A stretch of 46,777 nucleotides of DNA from JAZUOT01 sp045604805 (GTDB taxonomy: Bacteria; Bacillota; Clostridia; Oscillospirales; Acutalibacteraceae). Positions within the stretch are counted from its first letter, which is position 1. Each line of letters begins with the position of its first letter. Below the pieces are notes generated by a model that searched no databases, had not been told where the DNA came from, and saw only the letters and a list, made by a program, of their open reading frames with translations. Below, piece by piece: positions 6,361 through 14,417 of this stretch. The translations under genes were made by a program, and so were the position numbers. Where the stretch lies: contig JAZUOT010000040.1 of the NCBI GenBank assembly GCA_045604805.1, positions 1 to 46,777 on the forward strand, in the 5' to 3' direction.

Positions 6361-8565
6361 TTAAATTTTATTGCGTTTTCTTGCAATTTTGAATGTAACT
6401 ATAAGCGAAACTCCAGCCAAACAAAGAGAAATACTTAAAGGTAACATGTCGTCGCCGGTTCTGGATGATGAAGTTCCATCATTATTGCGTTTGTTCGCAC
6501 CATCTTTATCATCAGAAGGTTCATCAGATGAATTAGATAGATCAGACGGATCAGACGGATCAGATGGATCGGATGGATCAGATGGATCGGATGGATCAGA
6601 TGGATCGGATGGATCAGATGGATCGGATGGATCGGATGGATCGGATGGATCGGATGGATCGGATGGATCAGACGGATCAGACGGATCAGACGGATCAGAC
6701 GGATCAGACGGATCAGACGGATCAGACGGATCGGACGGATCGGACGGATCAGACGGATCGGATGGATCAGATGGTTCAGGTTCAGGTTCTACTACCTTTA
6801 CTGATTTAGCATATAAATTTATCGACGTATTGGCATCATTATTCCACCGGGCATTTTCATCTGTATAGCCTTCAATACTTGGCAATAAAATTCCATCCTC
6901 ATTTGCAAGCTTCATTTGCAAGTTTGCATCGGTATATATGCCTTCTAATTCATAACCAGGATTCTCAGGTAACTCAATATTAGCCAAAGTATTTCCATCA
7001 AATGTTGCGACAGCTCTACCCAATAATTGCTCAGAAGCATCATTTAATAACTCTGTATCTTCTTCATTATTAATCACATTTAAAACAACGTCATAGCTTT
7101 TTGCTTGGTAATTAAGGAACAACGATGCGCTCTCTTCCTTGTCTACCCATTCTCTATCTACGGTATATTCTGTAGCGCCTCTCAAAAAGTACCCTTGAGA
7201 ATTTGCTACTTTTTCTGTTAACTGCGGATCTGTATAGTAGCCTTCTACCTCATAGCCAACTTTATTTTCGTGATTTTCATTTTCAAGTTCATTGCTACCA
7301 ACAACTCCATCGGCAGCGCCAACACGCTGATTTTCGGTGTCAAGGCTGTCATTTGAAGTAGATTTATATAAATTTATCTTGGTATCCTTCAGTTCTACAT
7401 CTACTGTCAAACTTCTCGAAGCCGTAGCATCATTGGCATTAGTATTATACGTATAAGATAAGGTACAACCGTTAGGATTATGTGTGCCTAGATCGACCAT
7501 ACCATCATCACCTACGGTTAGACTCTCAGCACTACCCTTAAGCTTAACGCTAGGCAGATTTACATTAGCTATATTAGCTTGTCCAACAAGTTCATTCAGA
7601 TTTAGTTTGTAATGATTATCAATGTAATCGCACTCACAACCTACAGTCTCCTGGAAAAACGATTGTGATTTTTGATTTTTAGCACTAAAGTATGTAAGTT
7701 TTGGACACTGAGATGTATCTAATTTTGCGAGCCTATTATTGCTACACTCTAACTCAAAAAGCTTGGTATTGACGCCTACAGCAAGATCTGAAATTTCGTT
7801 CTCAAAACATATTAAATTTACTAGACTTGGATTTTTCTCAACATTTAAGCATTGTAGAGAATTATTTTGACAAAAAAGGTACAACAACGATAGGTTATCC
7901 GAAACATTCAGGTCTTTCAATTTATTGCCGCTACAATCTAAGAATATTAGATTAGTATTATTGGAGATATCAAGATTTGCTAACTCATTATTTTTGCAAA
8001 CCAACTTAGAAAGAGCTAAATTTTTACTCAAATCTAAACTTTTGAGATAATTACATGAGCAATTCAATTCTTTCAAATTTAAATTTTTGCTTAAATTTAA
8101 ATTCTCAATGGAACTATCAGAGCAATCTAGCATTTTCAAATTTTTAAAATATTGTATTCCTTCTAAAGATTTCATACCCTTGTCCTTAACGGTAAGTTCT
8201 TCAACTGCATCTAACTCTGCGTTGGTTAAGAACCCATTCTGTTTATGTGGTACCGCCCATTCTAGCTGTATCCTAAAAGCCGCATCTGGAAAATGCACCT
8301 CATCAATAGCAACTCCATTTTCTTGTGAGACACTATTATCTTTAGATGATTTTTTGTCTGATCTGTTTTCAGAATTTTCTTTGCTAACCACACTAGAACT
8401 ACTCTTAGCTAAATCTTTTTTTGTATCACTAGACAAAGTAAGTTCTGATTTTGATTTCCCCTTTTTAGAATCGTTTGATAAACCATGCATAACACCTGTT
8501 CCGATACTGAACACCAACATAGCTACCAAAATAATCGCTGTAAATTTTGTAATATTTTTACCCAC
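6361..8565 (-). CDS. Leucine-rich-repeat surface protein with Ser-Asp-Pro repeats and C-terminal anchor
   Basis: Predicted exported cell-surface protein of 734 residues. A signal peptide (about 1-30) is followed by a Ser/Lys-rich linker. About residues 110-300 are leucine-rich repeats of the short bacterial type (pattern L-x-x-L-x-C-x-x-N-x-L-x-x-L-D-L-S). Two copies resembling Listeria-Bacteroides (Flg_new) repeats lie at about 440-590, each with EGxYTD. Then come EPEPEP, 26 Ser-Asp-Pro units, and a C-terminal SSRTGDD, hydrophobic segment and RKRNK. That end is sortase-substrate-like, although the usual LPxTG proline position is not canonical. The GTG at 8565 is chosen because GGGGAGG lies ten bases before it; the ATG at 8592 lies only about eight bases after the -10 box. 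Likely an adhesin; ligand unknown. Confidence 0.82.
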   Translation of the reverse strand: MGKNITKFTAIILVAMLVFSIGTGVMHGLSNDSKKGKSKSELTLSSDTKKDLAKSSSSVVSKENSENRSDKKSSKDNSVSQENGVAIDEVHFPDAAFRIQLEWAVPHKQNGFLTNAELDAVEELTVKDKGMKSLEGIQYFKNLKMLDCSDSSIENLNLSKNLNLKELNCSCNYLKSLDLSKNLALSKLVCKNNELANLDISNNTNLIFLDCSGNKLKDLNVSDNLSLLYLFCQNNSLQCLNVEKNPSLVNLICFENEISDLAVGVNTKLFELECSNNRLAKLDTSQCPKLTYFSAKNQKSQSFFQETVGCECDYIDNHYKLNLNELVGQANIANVNLPSVKLKGSAESLTVGDDGMVDLGTHNPNGCTLSYTYNTNANDATASRSLTVDVELKDTKINLYKSTSNDSLDTENQRVGAADGVVGSNELENENHENKVGYEVEGYYTDPQLTEKVANSQGYFLRGATEYTVDREWVDKEESASLFLNYQAKSYDVVLNVINNEEDTELLNDASEQLLGRAVATFDGNTLANIELPENPGYELEGIYTDANLQMKLANEDGILLPSIEGYTDENARWNNDANTSINLYAKSVKVVEPEPEPSDPSDPSDPSDPSDPSDPSDPSDPSDPSDPSDPSDPSDPSDPSDPSDPSDPSDPSDPSDPSDPSDPSDPSDPSDPSDLSNSSDEPSDDKDGANKRNNDGTSSSRTGDDMLPLSISLCLAGVSLIVTFKIARKRNKI
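6542..6775 (-). repeat. 26 tandem 9-bp units coding (Ser-Asp-Pro)26
   Basis: Twenty-six uninterrupted 9-bp units, plus-strand form TC(A/G)GA(C/T)GGA, inside the surface-protein gene. The variants are grouped: an alternating TCAGATGGA/TCGGATGGA block, a run of five TCGGATGGA, then a run of seven TCAGACGGA. This grouping indicates recent local expansion. Unit length keeps frame, so copy-number change would alter stalk length without loss of the anchor. Confidence 0.95.
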
Positions 8566-8600
8566 AGCATTTATACCTCCCCAAAACAACATACCTTGAC

Positions 8601-8639
8601 ATTATACAACCTATTTCCAGAAATTACAATACTGTAATT
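8601..8639 (-). promoter_or_regulatory. Promoter with overlapping palindromic operator for the LRR surface protein
   Basis: On the minus strand: TTGTAA (8624-8629), a 17-base spacer and perfect TATAAT (8601-8606). A perfect inverted repeat AATTACA-N4-TGTAATT (8622-8639) covers the -35 box, a position typical of a repressor site. The cognate regulator is not in the window. Confidence 0.6.
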
Positions 8640-8661
8640 TTTTTTTGAGAGGAGTTCAATA

Positions 8662-8766
8662 ATGAGCTGTGGGCAGCAAACTTTAATGCAAACAGAGAAG
8701 TTTATTACGATATACAGCAAGTTTGTACACATACATAGATTGACGAATCTATTACTGTTAAATTAG
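8662..8766 (+). CDS. Possible 34-residue small ORF
   Basis: ATG preceded by GAGAGGAG at a seven-base distance; 34 codons ending TAG. The peptide begins MSCGQQTLMQTEK and ends in a leucine-rich tail. It has no recognised relatives and lies between two convergently isolated minus-strand genes. A second frame of the same stretch also reads as protein-like with one stop, so it may instead be a remnant. Weakly supported. Confidence 0.2.
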   Translation: MSCGQQTLMQTEKFITIYSKFVHIHRLTNLLLLN

Positions 8767-8812
8767 TTATCAATATGCTGAATGGGCTAAATCATTTTAA
8801 ATTGATTGTATA

Positions 8813-11800
8813 TTAAGTCGTCTTTTTTGGATTGGTTAAATTCTTTACTCTATGGCGTTTTATACCTTTAACAAGCAGCCATACTCCACATCCTACACAA
8901 GCCACAGCTGCTATAGGAAGTGCATACCCAAAAATAATTGATACGGTTGATGCACTGGCAATGAAAGTTGCCGGATTTAAGAACATTAACGATAAGGCTG
9001 GAATAATTCCCATACCTATAGTTCCTAGCAATACTGCTGCTGTAATTGTAATAGCAATCGACACTACTGTAGCTATTACTGGCGCTTTTATCGAGTGCTC
9101 AGCAGCACTTTCAACAATTCTATCTGGAACAGATTCTACAGAATTTAATTCATCTTCTTCGCTGGATGATGGTGTATCAGACTTACTAGTCGATGATGTT
9201 TCCCATGATGATTTTTCCTTTCTCCTTACATTCGTCTTGCCTTTATCTACATCTTCTTCGCTGGATGATGATGTTTCCCAGAATGATTTTTCCTTTCTCC
9301 TTACATTCGTCTTGCCTTTATCTACATCTTCTTCGCTGGATGATGATGTTTCCCATGATGATTTTTCCTTTCTCCTTACATTCGTCTTGCCTTTATCTAC
9401 ATCATCTTCGCTGGATGATGATGTATCAGACTTACTAGTCGATGATTTTTCAGATACAGGTGATTTTTTCCATGGTTTTTTATCTATCTTACTTCTATCT
9501 ACATCATTATCTTTAGATTCATCTTTGGTAGACGCCCCTGTGGCAATTTCTCTTTTTTTCTTTATTTCTTCTAACTCTTTCTGTAGCTCATCTACATATT
9601 CACCTATATCATTAGATACGTATTTAGAATTACTTATCGATATTATGTTGCAATATGTATTCAACTTCGCAGCACACTCTAACATGTCACATCCCATAAT
9701 CCTCATGCTTTCTCCTCTTCCTCCTCTTCCTTGCAGCGCAATAGAACGACATAAGTACCAATCCCCTGTCTCTTGTGCATTCACTGCTACGGACCACAAA
9801 AGTGCAGTTAGGTCTCCAAAAGGCTTAGCCTTAGATGGTGGTATTCCTTTCATATCTCCGGTTTTGGTGTTATAGCTGCCACACAATAATTTATTGAGAT
9901 GTGATAGGCCATTTTGTAAAAATATTAATTTCATTTCATCGTTTTTTGTTGTGTTGTACAACTCAAATAAATCTTTCACACTTTCAACTTCATTTTTTTC
10001 CATTTCTTCTCTAAATTTATAAGCATCTGGATTTTCTTTAAGACGACAGGCATTGTCACTAAGAAAAAGTCTACCCTTTAGACGAGTACAATACTCATAT
10101 GCAATATCAAGGTGATATGGTAATATATTTTTTAAAAATTTTACAGGATCAGGAGCGAGTCCAGGATCTTCCGCTATTGCTCTACATAAGTTTAAGTATT
10201 CCTTTTCAAGGATTTTAACATCTGAGTATGGTATGGTGCCAAAGCTATAAATATCACGAGATGCAGCCTTTAATGATGTAAAAAGAATATTTTGTTTCGC
10301 TTTTCTAAACGCAAAGGCAGCATCACTTTCCCCTTGTATTCTTAGGTCCTTAAGTTCTTCCGATTGTAAAATTTTTTTAGCTCGTTCTATAAACAAAAGA
10401 AAGCAACTTTCTTTCTCTTCTATTTTTATGAAATATACCGGAAGCCCACCCCTTGTAGTAGGCGGTATCTGATATCCGCCAATCAATTTATTAACATCTT
10501 TTACAAAATCTTCAAACATTTTAGGATCATCAAACTTAAAACTAAAATCTTTAGACTCCTTAAAACTGCCCCTCTCGTTAATTATGCCTATACTACTTCC
10601 CCATTTTAAAAGTAAATCTCCTGCCTCTTTATCACGGTCAGAAGCATATTTAGGCACTTCATATTTAGGCACTTCATCATATTCATTTTTATCTAAACCT
10701 AAATGTTGCCCAGCACTTAGTACGCATTCACGAGCGTATGAGAGCGAGTGCTCTTTTGATATTGCATATGCTTTTCGAACGTACGAAATAGCTTCCTCTC
10801 TGCTGTTTGCATTGAGCATTTTTTGCATATTTACTAGCGTAAATATTTCTACATCTTTCCAATCGCATTCACCTTCAAATAATTGTTCGAGTTTTTCATC
10901 AGGTAATTTCGATAAGCAATCTGCAACCGCTATTTGAAAACTAAATGTTTCAAGTTCATAAACCGCTACTGAGGACTTCATTTCTTTATAGTTACTCTTT
11001 AAAACTGTCATGTCGTCTGTTTGTAACTCGCTTGTAATATCAACTCGCTTAAACTCATCGTCTTGAATGCTATATGAATTTAATGAAAACTTATAGTGAG
11101 TACCTTTGTAGTCAATAAAAAAATCGTCACCAAACAATAAAACTGTATCCCCTTTGCCTAAATATATCCTCCTCTCTTCTAGTTTTTCATTTATTGCTCT
11201 GTCGTAATACTCCTTTGCTCGGTCCCAAATTTTACAATCCACCTCTTCAATACATTGTTGATCTCGACACCTATCTTTCTCAGCTTTAAAATCCGATTCA
11301 GCTCGCTTATCACACTCTTCAGAAATACTGCGTTTGTGATCTAGTATATCTTTGATTCCAACGTCAATACATTCTAATCTACGATAAACTTCAATGTTAT
11401 CAGCTTGGTACTCACAACCTTTTCCTCGAAATACTCCATGTTCTTTCATAGTACACATTGCTACAGATATTACTTCTTCAACAGTAGCATTGCTGGGTGA
11501 TAATTTTCTGCAAGCATCTACATAACTAACAAAAGTTTTTGTTTTTTCATCCATGTGGTCAAGATCAGATATTAGGCATATTTCTTCTTGTAATAAACCT
11601 ATTGTCTCATTCATTTCTTCGGCATCAAAGACTCCTACCGACTCCTTCGAAATATTCAAAGGTTTCTTTTTGTTTCGTTTAAATAATTGTTCTTTATTAC
11701 ATATATCTCCCACAGTCAGTACTCTAAGAACCCCACCCACAACTTCGTCGAGTTCCTGCATACTTAAGCTGTTTGCTTCTAATTTGCTAGAAGAAGAAAA

Positions 11801-11956
11801 TGAGTGAGCTTTTGCATATATTTTTTTTAGTTCTTCGAGTTGCTCATCTTCTACATGAAGCCCGGCCATAGCCAAATTGTTCTTTGCTTCATACCGGTCT
11901 CTACTATCTACCAGTATGTTCGTTATTTTTCTATTACGTAGTACTAGCTGCGCCAT
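8813..11956 (-). CDS. Giant double-glycine-leader protein with C-terminal membrane domain
   Basis: A 1047-residue protein of unknown function. Residues 1-75 resemble a bacteriocin/Nif11-type leader, acidic and helical, ending SLSMQELDEVVGG; leaders of this kind are normally cut after GG by a peptidase-containing ABC exporter. Residues 76-800 are a unique, mainly helical, charged region with no recognised domain. About 800-950 is a Ser/Asp/Lys-rich region holding three 25-residue repeats. Residues 958-1036 are hydrophobic (two to three membrane segments), then a basic tail. The start at 11956 has GAGGT eight bases upstream and lies about 40 bases after the -10 box; the ATG at 11998 is too close to that box. 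The leader and C-terminal domain are shared with the gene at 44465-46777. Expression may be phase-variable through the poly-G promoter. Confidence 0.75.
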   Translation of the reverse strand: MAQLVLRNRKITNILVDSRDRYEAKNNLAMAGLHVEDEQLEELKKIYAKAHSFSSSSKLEANSLSMQELDEVVGGVLRVLTVGDICNKEQLFKRNKKKPLNISKESVGVFDAEEMNETIGLLQEEICLISDLDHMDEKTKTFVSYVDACRKLSPSNATVEEVISVAMCTMKEHGVFRGKGCEYQADNIEVYRRLECIDVGIKDILDHKRSISEECDKRAESDFKAEKDRCRDQQCIEEVDCKIWDRAKEYYDRAINEKLEERRIYLGKGDTVLLFGDDFFIDYKGTHYKFSLNSYSIQDDEFKRVDITSELQTDDMTVLKSNYKEMKSSVAVYELETFSFQIAVADCLSKLPDEKLEQLFEGECDWKDVEIFTLVNMQKMLNANSREEAISYVRKAYAISKEHSLSYARECVLSAGQHLGLDKNEYDEVPKYEVPKYASDRDKEAGDLLLKWGSSIGIINERGSFKESKDFSFKFDDPKMFEDFVKDVNKLIGGYQIPPTTRGGLPVYFIKIEEKESCFLLFIERAKKILQSEELKDLRIQGESDAAFAFRKAKQNILFTSLKAASRDIYSFGTIPYSDVKILEKEYLNLCRAIAEDPGLAPDPVKFLKNILPYHLDIAYEYCTRLKGRLFLSDNACRLKENPDAYKFREEMEKNEVESVKDLFELYNTTKNDEMKLIFLQNGLSHLNKLLCGSYNTKTGDMKGIPPSKAKPFGDLTALLWSVAVNAQETGDWYLCRSIALQGRGGRGESMRIMGCDMLECAAKLNTYCNIISISNSKYVSNDIGEYVDELQKELEEIKKKREIATGASTKDESKDNDVDRSKIDKKPWKKSPVSEKSSTSKSDTSSSSEDDVDKGKTNVRRKEKSSWETSSSSEEDVDKGKTNVRRKEKSFWETSSSSEEDVDKGKTNVRRKEKSSWETSSTSKSDTPSSSEEDELNSVESVPDRIVESAAEHSIKAPVIATVVSIAITITAAVLLGTIGMGIIPALSLMFLNPATFIASASTVSIIFGYALPIAAVACVGCGVWLLVKGIKRHRVKNLTNPKKTT
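9198..9422 (-). repeat. Three 75-bp tandem repeats inside the giant protein gene
   Basis: Period of exactly 75 bp: the string GTTTCCCA starts at 9198, 9273 and 9348. Each unit codes a 25-residue element containing EEDVDKGKTNVRRKEKS. The near-identical 36-mer-sized blocks at about 9162-9197 and 9411-9447 flank the array as longer direct repeats. All units preserve frame, so recombination would add or remove 25-residue blocks. Confidence 0.92.
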
Positions 11957-12000
11957 AGTATCTACCTCGCTTAATAAATAGAATCTAACCCCACACATAC

Positions 12001-12031
12001 ATTATATCACACCCCCCCCTTTTTTTGTCAA
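12001..12031 (-). promoter_or_regulatory. Promoter with 8-G tract in its spacer, driving the giant protein gene
   Basis: Minus strand: perfect TTGACA (12026-12031), a 19-base spacer and perfect TATAAT (12001-12006). The spacer contains an A-run directly followed by eight G (12012-12019). The current 19-base spacer is two longer than the optimum 17, so this state may be weak; loss of one or two G would give 18 or 17. The predicted RNA start leaves a leader of roughly 35-40 bases before the ATG at 11956. Confidence 0.78.
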
Positions 12032-12059
12032 GTGTCAAATTAAAAATTGAACTCAGAAA

Positions 12060-12125
12060 TTTACTTTGGCTTTCAGCGAAATTTGTTGCAAAAAAACAAA
12101 TAGCGTATCAATAAAAAAGTTTGCT
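12060..12125 (-). repeat. Upstream module shared with 72-126 (copy 2)
   Basis: It contains the same 14-mer TTTACTTTGGCTTT, TTGCAAAAAAACAAA and CAATAAAAAAGTTTGC as copy 1, in the same order, starting about 29 bases upstream of the -35 box of the poly-G promoter. No gene terminates into it on the minus strand (spoVT upstream is on the plus strand), so it is not simply a terminator for a neighbour. Confidence 0.6.
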
Positions 12126-12243
12126 ATCAATTTTAATATTATCTCGATAAGAAAAATGCCAAAGCCATTGCGTTCGCTTTGACATTTCCAAAAAATTATT
12201 TTTGATTTTGTCTGAATGCTTAAAGAAAGCGAGATTCTATATG

Positions 12244-12272
12244 GCATAAATTATTTCTCTGAGCAAATACTA
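12244..12272 (+). promoter_or_regulatory. Candidate SigG-type promoter of spoVT
   Basis: GCATA (12244-12248), a 17-base gap and AATACTA (12266-12272). The first box fits the known SigG -35 pattern and the second differs from the CATNHTA -10 pattern only at its first base. SpoVT is a SigG-dependent gene in Bacillus, which makes the match meaningful, but the leader would be about 50 bases long and chance matches are possible in AT-rich DNA. Confidence 0.35.
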
Positions 12273-12327
12273 TATTAGTAATTTTTAAAATTATAAATAA
12301 AAGTTATGTACACCAAGGGGGATAATA

Positions 12328-12879
12328 ATGAAAGCTACAGGAATTGTAAGAAGAATAGATGACTTAGGTAGAGTAGTTATACCAAAAGAGATACGTAGAA
12401 CACTTAGGATAAGAGAAGGAGATCCTTTAGAGATATTTACAGATCCAGGTGGGGAGGTTGTTTTTAAAAAATATTCTCCAGTTGGAGAAATGTCTTCATT
12501 TGCATCTCAGTATGCAGAAGTTTTGTCTAAAACAGCGTCTTTACCTACAATAGTATGCGACAAAGATCACGTAATAGCAGTGGGAGGAGTTTCCAAAAAA
12601 GAATTTTTAGAGCGCAGAATTACTCCAATTTTGGAGGACCTAATGCAAAAAAGAAAGTTATTTGCAGCCAGGACAAAAGAAGAAGGCATAATTCCCGCAG
12701 AGGGAGTAAATAGAAGTGCGTTAATAGCGTGTCCTATAATTGCCGCTGGAGATGTAGGTGGTGCTGTAATAATGTTAAAAGGAGAGGGCGAAAACGAAGA
12801 ACATGCAGTACCTTCTGATACGCAAGTTAAACTCATACAAACTGCAGCAGCTGTGCTTGCCAAACAATTAGAAGATTAA
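12328..12879 (+). CDS. spoVT: Stage V sporulation transcription regulator SpoVT
   Basis: AbrB-family forespore regulator that tunes SigG-dependent genes. Residues 1-50 are the swapped-hairpin DNA-binding domain, with MKATGIVRRIDDLGRVVIPK and RRTLRIREGDPLEIF nearly identical to Bacillus SpoVT. Residues 60-183 form the GAF-like C-terminal domain (AVGGVSKKEF, GDVGGAVIM, AAAVLAKQLED). The 183-residue length is normal. The start has AAGGGGG eight bases upstream. It is a single-gene unit, divergent from the phase-variable gene, and shares a hairpin with gap downstream. Confidence 0.94.
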   Translation: MKATGIVRRIDDLGRVVIPKEIRRTLRIREGDPLEIFTDPGGEVVFKKYSPVGEMSSFASQYAEVLSKTASLPTIVCDKDHVIAVGGVSKKEFLERRITPILEDLMQKRKLFAARTKEEGIIPAEGVNRSALIACPIIAAGDVGGAVIMLKGEGENEEHAVPSDTQVKLIQTAAAVLAKQLED

Positions 12880-12885
12880 TTTGAA

Positions 12886-12921
12886 GAGGGTTGTGACCTA
12901 AACAGATAGGCCACAACCCTC
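12886..12921. terminator. Hairpin between convergent spoVT and gap
   Basis: GAGGGTTGTGACCT (12886-12899) pairs with AGGCCACAACCCTC (12908-12921) with one mismatch and an eight-base loop, seven bases after the spoVT stop. The following sequence is AT-rich without a long T-run, so termination is probable but not certain. Confidence 0.65.
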
Positions 12922-13051
12922 AACCAATTTATTATATTTCTAGCACTATTTAGAGTCTGCAAGGTAGTTGTCATAGATCATCTTGCTGGACAAACTTTTT
13001 ATAGTGTACTCCTGTCGTGCAAAATTATCAGCCTACCCCGGAAAAAACTAG

Positions 13052-14068
13052 CTAGTTAGCTACCTTTTTCATATGATCAATGAGATTCAAAATTTTATTG
13101 CTGTAACCCCATTCGTTATCGTACCAAGCAACTAATTTGACGAAATGGTCATTTAACATAATACCAGCTTTTGCATCAAAGATAGAAGTCCTTGAATCAG
13201 ATATAAAATCCGAAGAAACAACGGCATCTTCTGTGTAACCTAAAATTCCATCCAATTCATTTTCAGAAGCATCCTTTACAGCTTCGCAGATTTCTTCATA
13301 GGTAGCATTTTTTTCCAAACGGCAAGTTAAGTCAACAACCGATACGTCCAAAGTAGGAACTCTGAAAGCCATACCAGTAAGTCTACCTTTTAGCTCAGGA
13401 ATAACTAGAGCACAAGCTTTTGCAGCACCTGTAGAAGAAGGAATGATATTGCCAGACGCTGCGCGGCCGCCTCTCCAGTCCTTATTAGAAGGACCGTCAA
13501 CAGTCTTTTGAGTTGCTGTTGTAGCATGAACAGTTGTCATCAAACCTTCAACAATTCCGAATTTGTCATTAATAACCTTGGCTAAAGGCGCTAAACAGTT
13601 AGTCGTACAAGATGCGTTTGATACTACATCCATATCATCTGTGTATTTATCTAGGTTAACTCCGCAAACAAATGTAGGTGTCTCTGCATCTTTTGCAGGA
13701 GCTGATATAACAACTTTTTTGGCGCCACCTTTGAAGTGAGCAGATGCTTTTTCTTTTGTGCAGAAAACACCTGTAGACTCAACAACAAATTCTGCCCCGC
13801 ATTCACTCCAAGGAATATTTGCAGGATCTTTTTCAGCATAAACAGAAATAGCATTACCATTTACGATAAATTTGCCATTTTCAGAACTTAATTTTCCTTC
13901 AAATTTGCCATGTACTGAATCATATTTGGCCATGTAAACCATGTAATCTGGGGTAATAAATGGATCGTTAATACCAACTACTTCGAATTTTTCTGGTTGA
14001 GATGCAGCAGCGCGGAAAACCAACCTGCCGATACGTCCAAATCCATTAATACCAATTTTTATTGCCAT
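13052..14068 (-). CDS. gap: Glyceraldehyde-3-phosphate dehydrogenase
   Basis: Glycolytic NAD-dependent enzyme converting glyceraldehyde-3-phosphate to 1,3-bisphosphoglycerate. The Rossmann start KIGINGFGRIGRLVFRAA is followed by NDP at the cofactor specificity site. The active-site SNASCTTNCLAP carries the catalytic cysteine, HATTATQK the catalytic histidine, and WYDNEWGYSNK closes the protein. At 338 residues it is full length. A TAGGAGG ribosome site and its own promoter show it is transcribed alone; no pgk or tpi follows, which is common in Clostridia only in part. Confidence 0.97.
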   Translation of the reverse strand: MAIKIGINGFGRIGRLVFRAAASQPEKFEVVGINDPFITPDYMVYMAKYDSVHGKFEGKLSSENGKFIVNGNAISVYAEKDPANIPWSECGAEFVVESTGVFCTKEKASAHFKGGAKKVVISAPAKDAETPTFVCGVNLDKYTDDMDVVSNASCTTNCLAPLAKVINDKFGIVEGLMTTVHATTATQKTVDGPSNKDWRGGRAASGNIIPSSTGAAKACALVIPELKGRLTGMAFRVPTLDVSVVDLTCRLEKNATYEEICEAVKDASENELDGILGYTEDAVVSSDFISDSRTSIFDAKAGIMLNDHFVKLVAWYDNEWGYSNKILNLIDHMKKVAN

Positions 14069-14118
14069 AAATAAAATCCTCCTAAATTTTTAAAATACTC
14101 GCATGACTAAACATATCT

Positions 14119-14147
14119 ATTTTATACCATTTTTTAGCTTTTATCAA
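14119..14147 (-). promoter_or_regulatory. Promoter of gap
   Basis: Minus strand TTGATA (14142-14147), a 17-base spacer, TAAAAT (14119-14124). It lies about 50 bases before the gap start. Confidence 0.6.
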
Positions 14148-14417
14148 CAACCTGATTGTTTTTTTGGGGGAAGAACCTTTTGCGAGTGTTCAGAGAAAAG
14201 AAGAAAGGAAAAAAGCAGATTTTAAATTGGGAAATAACTTTCTACGAACAGCAAAACTATTAAAAGCATTAATAAAAACTTTTGCGCTATCAATCGAACG
14301 AAAAAACACTTAATCCTACGGTGCAAAGAGGTAATGTGCAGAATAACAGTGCTTTGCTTTTACAGATTTAGCTGCCAAATTTTGGATACGTTCTTTGCTT
14401 TTGGCTATACTTCATAT
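14148..14417. other. Non-coding stretch between gap promoter and phosphatase gene
   Basis: About 270 bases, part of a 349-base gap between genes. It is purine-rich in places (14200-14220) and has no ORF with a ribosome site, no clear hairpin terminator and no RNA gene that I can recognise. Confidence 0.4.

Noticed and set aside
6542..6775. CRISPR-like array from regular repeats
   Set aside because: Units are contiguous without spacers and are in frame within a coding sequence; the same applies to the 75-bp array at 9198-9422.
6371..6868. Plus-strand ORF of 165 codons with Gly-Ser-Asp repeats
   Set aside because: It is the antisense image of the 9-bp repeat array of the LRR surface protein; no ribosome site of its own.
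8662..8812. Transposase remnant in the gap after the LRR gene promoter
   Set aside because: One frame reads protein-like with a single stop, but no transposase motif or terminal repeats could be identified.
11957..11998. Longer start for the giant protein at 11998
   Set aside because: The ATG would lie within about three bases of the -10 box, before the expected transcript start, and has no ribosome site.
12053..12247. 64-codon minus-strand ORF upstream of the poly-G promoter
   Set aside because: Lies across the shared regulatory module and has no ribosome site; the module is matched at the nucleotide level only.
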